Source of the DNA: Limosilactobacillus reuteri
GTDB lineage: Bacteria > Bacillota > Bacilli > Lactobacillales > Lactobacillaceae
NCBI RefSeq assembly: GCF_034259105.1
Contig: NZ_CP139476.1
Location: 1-64,000, forward strand
Direction of reading: 5' to 3'
DNA: 64,000 bases
Shown: positions 59,292 to 64,000 of the stretch, in pieces
How positions within the stretch are numbered: the first letter of the stretch is position 1
Layout: the number at the start of each line of letters is the position of its first letter
Position numbers and translations under genes: made by a program
The notes under the pieces: model-generated
What the model saw: only the letters and a program-made list of their open reading frames with translations
Databases searched by the model: none
What the model was told of the DNA's origin: nothing

Positions 59292-59954
59292 ATGAGAAAA
59301 ATATTTGATACATCGCTTAAAACAAAAAGTGACCGAGATAAACATTTAAGAGAATTACTTGATACCAATCAGCTGCAACGACATATAAGAAGTGAGGTTA
59401 ATCATCATCAGCTGGCGACCCATTCTTTTTCTGGATGGTTTACTGATCGGCTCAGTAATTACTTATTTGATAGCAGTAATTCAGGTTCATACCGTAAAGG
59501 CGATTATTCTTTTTACGCTAATGAAACTCATTATTGGCACAAAAAAACTCCGAGTAGCATATTACTTGTCGATGACATCGAAGAGGAAATTAATAATAAC
59601 AATTTTCTAAGAGAGCAAAGGTCAAACAAAACTGCGTATCTAAGTAAGTTATTCGACCCAAACAATATTGATGAAGATGATTATAAGAGTTTTATTAAAG
59701 CTGGTTATTGTAATATCGATATTAATTCCTTAGACATTGACAATGAAATGATTATTGACGGCATGAAACGAATGCAAGAAATAATCAAAAGTTCATGTAA
59801 AAAAGATGATTTACATTTTCTGAAAAAATTTAATGGGAAAAATAATCTTAACGATATAGCCTTAATTACAGGGGTTACACACCAATCGGTATCAAAAAAA
59901 TTACAAAAAATTTGCAAAAAATCACGAAAAAATGGTTGCCAAATTGAATTTTAG
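59292..59954 (+). CDS. protein with sigma-like C-terminal HTH
   Basis: 220 residues. Acidic middle; C-terminal LNDIALITGVTHQSVSKKLQ is a sigma-70 region 4-like or LuxR-like HTH followed by a basic tail. A TATACT box at about 59252 precedes it. It could be a late-gene activator of a phage module; no family recognised. Confidence 0.5.
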   Translation: MRKIFDTSLKTKSDRDKHLRELLDTNQLQRHIRSEVNHHQLATHSFSGWFTDRLSNYLFDSSNSGSYRKGDYSFYANETHYWHKKTPSSILLVDDIEEEINNNNFLREQRSNKTAYLSKLFDPNNIDEDDYKSFIKAGYCNIDINSLDIDNEMIIDGMKRMQEIIKSSCKKDDLHFLKKFNGKNNLNDIALITGVTHQSVSKKLQKICKKSRKNGCQIEF

Positions 59955-60056
59955 AAACATCATAGAGTAGAGGGGTAATTAGACCCGTTTTATTTTTGAC
60001 ATTTCGAAGCAAAACAATAGACTTTTAATAAACTGAATGAGAGTGAGAGAGAAAAT

Positions 60057-60323
60057 ATGTTAAACAAGAAAGATTTAATTGAAATTATTGCAAAGCAACA
60101 AGAAACTACAAAGGTTGAAGCTAAGAAGATTGTGGATGCCTTTACTGATGGTATCAAGTCAATTATGAAGGACAACAAGTCAGTAAACATTACAGGCTTT
60201 GCAAAGTTTGAAAGTAAGTACAAAGAAGCTTACAAGCGTGTGTTTGGTGTAACTGGTGAATTAATTGAAGTTCCAGCACATCACGTACACAAGGCAACTC
60301 TATCAAAGAAGATTGCTGAATAA
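60057..60323 (+). CDS. hup: HU-family nucleoid protein
   Basis: 88 residues: MLNKKDLIEIIAKQQETTKV, NITGFAKFESKYKEAYKRVF, with the HU DNA-binding arm region around residues 50-75. The arm is divergent (VFGVTGELIEVPAHHVHKAT) from chromosomal HU (RNPxTG). Plasmid- or phage-coded HU helps packaging, replication or silencing. GAGAGTGAGAGAG site. Confidence 0.85.
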   Translation: MLNKKDLIEIIAKQQETTKVEAKKIVDAFTDGIKSIMKDNKSVNITGFAKFESKYKEAYKRVFGVTGELIEVPAHHVHKATLSKKIAE

Positions 60324-60416
60324 TTAAGTTAACAGTTCATCCGTTAGTCCATGAAGCTATAAAAACCCACGATCGAATGGGCTGTTGGGTTGGTTAAGCA
60401 GTCCGAACTAAATAAT

Positions 60417-60544
60417 GTCACACGGAAGCGCTCGTGTGATTTTCAAAGCAGATAATAACCAGTGAAAACCTCCTTAATAACAAATAAAAAATGAAACTGA
60501 GATTATTGTCTGTTGTGAAAACTACACGAGCGTAAGTTATGTGA
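60417..60544. repeat. 44-nt imperfect inverted repeat before the packaging genes
   Basis: 60417-60460 and 60501-60544 are mostly complementary: GTCACA, CGCTCGTGT, TTTTCA, CAGA and AATAA match in order. Separate small hairpin CACACG/CGTGTG at 60419-60440. It may be a leader structure, or a cos/pac-like terminase site; untested. Confidence 0.55.
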
Positions 60545-60560
60545 CAAAGGGGACAATCAT

Positions 60561-60731
60561 ATGAATTTAGATATTGATGTCGCCCTCAAGAAGCATGTTG
60601 AGTTCGTGCTTAGAAAAATGGATGAAATTGAATCGTGTAAAGAATTATCAATTCATCAAATGGCAGACCTAGAACGGTACGCAAATACATTAAAATATCT
60701 AGCTCAAACTCACGAAGCGTTGAATGATTAG
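60561..60731 (+). CDS. 56-aa helical protein before the terminase genes
   Basis: MNLDIDVALKKHVEFVLRKM, ending YLAQTHEALND. AAAGGGGACAAT site, 10 bp before the next gene. Unknown; operon position as in phage packaging modules. Confidence 0.6.
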   Translation: MNLDIDVALKKHVEFVLRKMDEIESCKELSIHQMADLERYANTLKYLAQTHEALND

Positions 60732-60741
60732 AGGCGAGTAA

Positions 60742-61520
60742 ATGGCTGGATCAAAGATATGTATAGTTTGCGGAGAAGAAAAAGGTCTAACCAACTTTTG
60801 AAACACAAGAACTTGTTACTTGATACTAGTTTTTCTATATGTCGCGATTGCGCCAATATGGTAGCCGATTTTAGCAATGAGGATTCAGTTATTGAAATGG
60901 CTCAATTCGCAAATATTCCCTTTGTCAAGAATCTTTATATTGACGTAAAAAGAACAAGCAAGAACCCTAATTTCGGAGAATACTTAAAGAAAATAGCTCC
61001 GTATAAGAATTTCAAGACCTTCTCAGATTCTGTATTCACAACAGATCATGCCGAGAAAACAGTAAGTATTACCCCCGAATTAGAAAGTAGATGGGGCAAG
61101 GGATATAACGAAGAAGAATATGCTTATTTTGAGAATGTGCTACAAGGTCTTATTGCAATTAAACCGGCAACAACGGCATTTGAGATTCAGAGATATGTTG
61201 CCAATGTAAAGTTGAAGGACGTATTGGATAAGGCGTTTATGGATGGAGACTCTAAGGCGATCACTGCCTTACGTAAAGCATATTCAGAAGATTCAAAGGA
61301 TTTAGGGTTTGACGCTGTACTTAGTGGGAATGATGACAGTGGAAAGACGTTGGGTCAAAGAATTCAAGGTTGGGAACTTAGTGAACCTGTTCCAGATAGC
61401 GATAAATACGAAGACGCTGCTGGCTTAAAGAAGTACATTGAAAAATGGTTCGTGATTCCTATGAAGAGAACCTTTGGTGTCGCCTCTGAAAAGGAGGTTG
61501 AAAGTCTATATGAAGACTGA
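60742..61520 (+). pseudogene. phage terminase small-subunit-like gene, frameshifted
   Basis: ATG 60742 (GAGGCGAG site) reads MAGSKICIVCGEEKGLTNF and stops at TGA 60799-60801. Adding one T to the T4 run (60796-60799) joins it to a frame running to 61520: KHKNLLLDTSFSICRDCANM and on, about 259 residues. The two CxxC pairs then form one zinc finger across the frameshift, which supports the reconstruction. The 3' end overlaps the next gene as is usual for terS-terL. Confidence 0.65.
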
Positions 61521-61716
61521 GAAGACACAACACAAGTCTAGCTATTTTGAAAAACGAGAACGCAACCTGATGAAATGGGTTAGATATTGGCGAAGAAATC
61601 CACAGATATTCGTAAAAGATTATCTTGGAGTTAACTTTAAGCCTTATCAGAAATTATTGTTTTACATGATGAATAAGGTTGATTTCTTCATGTATATTGC
61701 AGCGAGAGGTTTGTAA
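61510..61716 (+). pseudogene. phage terminase large subunit, N-terminal part only
   Basis: 68 residues: FEKRERNLMKWVRYWRRNPQ, VNFKPYQKLLFYMMNK, then FFMYIAARGL and stop. Terminase ATPases continue here as ARGLGKS (Walker A), so the coding sequence breaks off inside the ATP-binding loop. A homing endonuclease gene starts 23 bp later. Either the endonuclease sits in an intron or it destroyed the gene; the remaining 3' exon is not in the window before the IS1380 element. Confidence 0.75.
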
Positions 61717-61739
61717 CAGTGTGTTTGTAAGAGGATACA

Positions 61740-62411
61740 TTGAGAAGAATATTTACAGATAAAGAACTTAATTTTATTCAAGATCATTATTTAGATATGA
61801 CGTACCAAGAAATTACAGATAAGTTAAACGAGTTTAATGATATAAAAAAGACCAATAAGCAAGTAAGAACTAAAGCATCTGTAATGGGATTGAGTAAAAA
61901 GAAGCATGATTATGATCGTCGTTACTTTGAATATATTGATACTTCCGAAAAAGCTTATTGGCTAGGCTTTATGTTTGCCGATGGCTATATTACTCGAAAA
62001 GAAAGAGAAAACGGGCAGACAACAAGTGAAGTTGCAATTGAACTTAACGAAAAAGATTGCAGCCATCTTCAAAAATTTAATGAAGCCCTTGGTAACGGTT
62101 CAGATATAAAATTTAAGATTCAAAAAGATAGAATGATTAAAGGTGTCCATGTAAGAGGTGGACATAAAACTGTGACAGTTCGTTATTATTCTTCAGAAAT
62201 GTATTTTGATCTAGTAGATAGAGGTGTTGTACAGAATAAAACCTACCGTTTCGAGTTTCCAAAAGTAGAAGAAAAGTATTTCTTTAATTTCTTATTGGGA
62301 GTTATTGATGGTGATGGTTATATTTCGGGGAAAGATTATTTGACGGTAGGAATTGTGAATCCCAACCTTAAGTTCTTGAAATATGTCTCGAATTATTCAT
62401 ACGAGGTTTAA
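61740..62411 (+). CDS. LAGLIDADG-type homing endonuclease
   Basis: 223 residues from TTG 61740 (AAGAGGATACAT). N-terminal DNA-binding HTH (FTDKELNFIQDHYLDMTYQE, 1-60), first LAGLIDADG helix AYWLGFMFADGYI (about residue 70-85), second FLLGVIDGDGYIS (about 187-200) with the acidic catalytic residues. The second domain ends only about 24 residues after its motif, so the C-terminus is probably cut by the IS1380 element. Inserted at the Walker A codons of terminase, a conserved target typical for such enzymes. Confidence 0.8.
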   Translation: MRRIFTDKELNFIQDHYLDMTYQEITDKLNEFNDIKKTNKQVRTKASVMGLSKKKHDYDRRYFEYIDTSEKAYWLGFMFADGYITRKERENGQTTSEVAIELNEKDCSHLQKFNEALGNGSDIKFKIQKDRMIKGVHVRGGHKTVTVRYYSSEMYFDLVDRGVVQNKTYRFEFPKVEEKYFFNFLLGVIDGDGYISGKDYLTVGIVNPNLKFLKYVSNYSYEV

Positions 62412-62419
62412 TATCGGCA

Positions 62420-64000
62420 TACCGCACAATTTTGGACCAATTCTCGTGCTGCTATGGCGTAGTCAAACCAAGATGTACTGTTTTTGCTAAAGGCTACCAA
62501 ATTATGGGGCTGGATAAATCTTTGATCCTCAATTTTGGGCGTACTTGCCCCTTGATCGAACGGCCTTTTTTTGATTTATCGTACTGAGCTAGCCCCACTG
62601 TAGCGCTTGGATTCGAGCTAACAGTTGATAAAACAAATCCTGATAGACGTGGTGGCGACTTAATTTTAGACAAAGTTGCCGGCCGCTGGTCACCAGCTTA
62701 CCCGCCACTTTAAACAGCCATAAGCGCAAGGTTGTAACCTGTAATCGCTGATGTTGTGCAGGCAACAATTGGCGCATCAAGCTGACTAAATTATAAGCGA
62801 GGACACTGAGCATCATGCGGGCATAATTTGGTATAAATTGCGAGCTAGTCATTTTATCCAGGTAAAAGCCAGCTTTGGCTTCCTTGATATAGTTTTCCAT
62901 TTGACCCCGTTGGTGATAGGCGTGAAACGCATCTTCGGCGACAAAACTCGTTAAATTGGACACGAGGTATTCATGTTGAAATAACAATTCACCAGCTGGT
63001 CGAGTTGATTTAATATAGATCTGGCGCGGCTTAGGCCATGATCGGGCTTGATAAGACGCGCGATAATAATGGACCTCGGTCTCAGTCCAATTCTGCTCAT
63101 CACTGATCTGAACAAAACGTTCAGCCAGTTGGTTCAGCCGCCGATTGGCTTTCAGGCGGATCAAGTAAAAAGTGTCGTTGGCTTCACAAGTTTCGTATAA
63201 TTCTGGAGTCGCAAAGCCACTATCCCCGCGGACCAAGATATCAGCGTTCGGTTTGACTTGATGATAGTGCTGTAGTAGTGGTGTGATAAAGGGGGCAATA
63301 TCCGTACTGGTATAAACATTACCTGGGCGCAATTGAGCCTTTAAACAGTGGCCCGTTTGCCCGTCAAAAGCGACCAGCGGATGGTAACCCGTGGTACCGT
63401 AATGCGCATTAAAGGCCGTTTTTTCCTGATGACCATGAGTATCGGCATGGGTCGAGTCAATATCGAGAATTAGCTGTTGTTGCTTGGCGCCAGTCCACGC
63501 TTGGTCAAGCAATGCTTGATTCAACGTTTGTAATGAGGTGATTAATGAGGTGATGGTCTGCTTCGTCACAGCGTTGCCAAAAACGGGATAACGACGGTTG
63601 TGAGGCCAATTGCGGTTGTGCCAATAGTAATTTAAATGTGGGGTCATCGCGCAAACTAGTGGCAGCTAGATCGGCAGGGTAGCCGGCGATCAACTGCAGC
63701 ACGACCTGCTCTAGTAGACTAACGTTGCTGTAACGAGCGTAATGGCGCTGGTCATCAAAATGGACTAATTGATACGCTAAGGTCGTGAAATTGAGTTGCG
63801 CCATTAATTCTTTGACCAACACTAGCCCAGCATCAGTGGAAAGTTCACCACCAGTGTGCGAAATATGTAATTTAGGATTGAAATTAACTCGTTTTTCCGG
63901 TAAAGTTGCCATGAGAAGGACCTCTTTCTTTTGGTGGATAGCTGACTTGTGGTGAATCAACTATACCAAATCGGAGGTTCTTTTTCTGCACTAAAAAGGT
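62420..64000 (-). mobile_element. IS1380-family element, right end at or beyond the window edge
   Basis: Contains the transposase above. GC content is clearly higher than the flanking sequence, a sign of origin from another Lactobacillaceae. I could not define both terminal repeats; the left boundary is somewhere near 62410-62580 and probably truncates the homing endonuclease gene. Confidence 0.65.
62589..63912 (-). pseudogene. IS1380-family transposase, frameshifted
   Basis: The N-terminal frame (63912-63505; MATLPEKRVNFNPKLHISHT) and the C-terminal frame (to 62589) carry one DDE transposase: LILDIDSTHADTHG (D), ILVRGDSGFATPEL (D), and QMENYIKEAK-type E (GQMENYIKEAKAGF). A one-base change near 63570 shifts the frame; without it the joint reads SRFWQRVTKQTITSLITSLQ. 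Length reconstructed is about 441 residues, normal for IS1380. Probably inactive unless frameshifting occurs. Confidence 0.85.

Noticed and set aside
1..64000. CRISPR array or tRNA/rRNA genes.
   Set aside because: No regularly spaced short repeats with unique spacers and no tRNA-like cloverleaf with TTCGA-type loop or rRNA sequence was noticed.

Overview
The window looks like part of a large accessory replicon of a Lactobacillaceae host, most like the Limosilactobacillus reuteri group. The reasons are the AT-rich coding style, strong GGAGG ribosome sites, an LPQTG-anchored mucus-binding-type protein, a KxYKxGKxW signal peptide, RDV-type C-terminal repeats, many IS30/IS3/ISL3/IS1380 elements and a RepA_N replication initiator. 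The species call is inference.

Layout. 1-6250: 3' end of a mucus-binding repeat protein, an IS3 element, a small tyrosine recombinase with a membrane-protein neighbour, and an IS30 element. 6256-13192: a two-gene defence-like operon, a large N6-adenine methyltransferase plus a PLD-nuclease/SF2-helicase fusion. 13200-16300: a 300-bp segment flanked by inverted small-RNA-like repeats, a frameshifted small gene, and a group II intron placed directly behind a terminator. 16297-20576 (minus): a restriction-modification operon of HTH regulator, type IIG-like methyltransferase and Mrr endonuclease. 20700-22280: decayed ISL3 element cut into a primase gene. 22482-26405: 1307-residue surface protein. 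26579-33557: IS30, dNMP-kinase-like gene, a pair of tyrosine recombinases, and an IS30 copy interrupted by an IS3 element.

33608-47670 is the most unusual part: 37 small minus-strand genes, many very acidic, most with the same GGAGGAAATTA ribosome-site cassette. They include ArdA-like antirestriction protein, a shortened DNA polymerase III beta-clamp homologue, MazF, MazE-like, Phd and DUF4160 proteins, and several internal paralogue families. Upstream lie about 500 nt of gene-free, probably structured RNA and four tandem promoters (48210-48535). Each promoter has an exact 17-bp spacer occupied by the same palindrome. A small basic gene (48575-48811) just upstream is the best local candidate for the controlling regulator. 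This resembles a co-regulated leading-region or early-region counter-defence island.

50253-52130 is a gene-poor region with a sharp strand-composition switch. A candidate type I toxin-antitoxin locus follows at 52130-52460. Next come the maintenance genes: actin-like ParM with ParR, ParA with an RHH partner, AT-rich iterons on both sides of the ParA operon, and RepA with an antisense RNA. 58481-62411 holds a winged-helix protein, an HTH protein, HU, and then phage packaging genes. The small terminase gene is frameshifted; the large one stops exactly at its Walker A motif, where a LAGLIDADG endonuclease gene begins. A frameshifted IS1380 element ends the window. Together, clamp, primase, dNMP kinase, terminase and plasmid replication/partition genes suggest a decayed phage-plasmid or a plasmid that absorbed phage modules.
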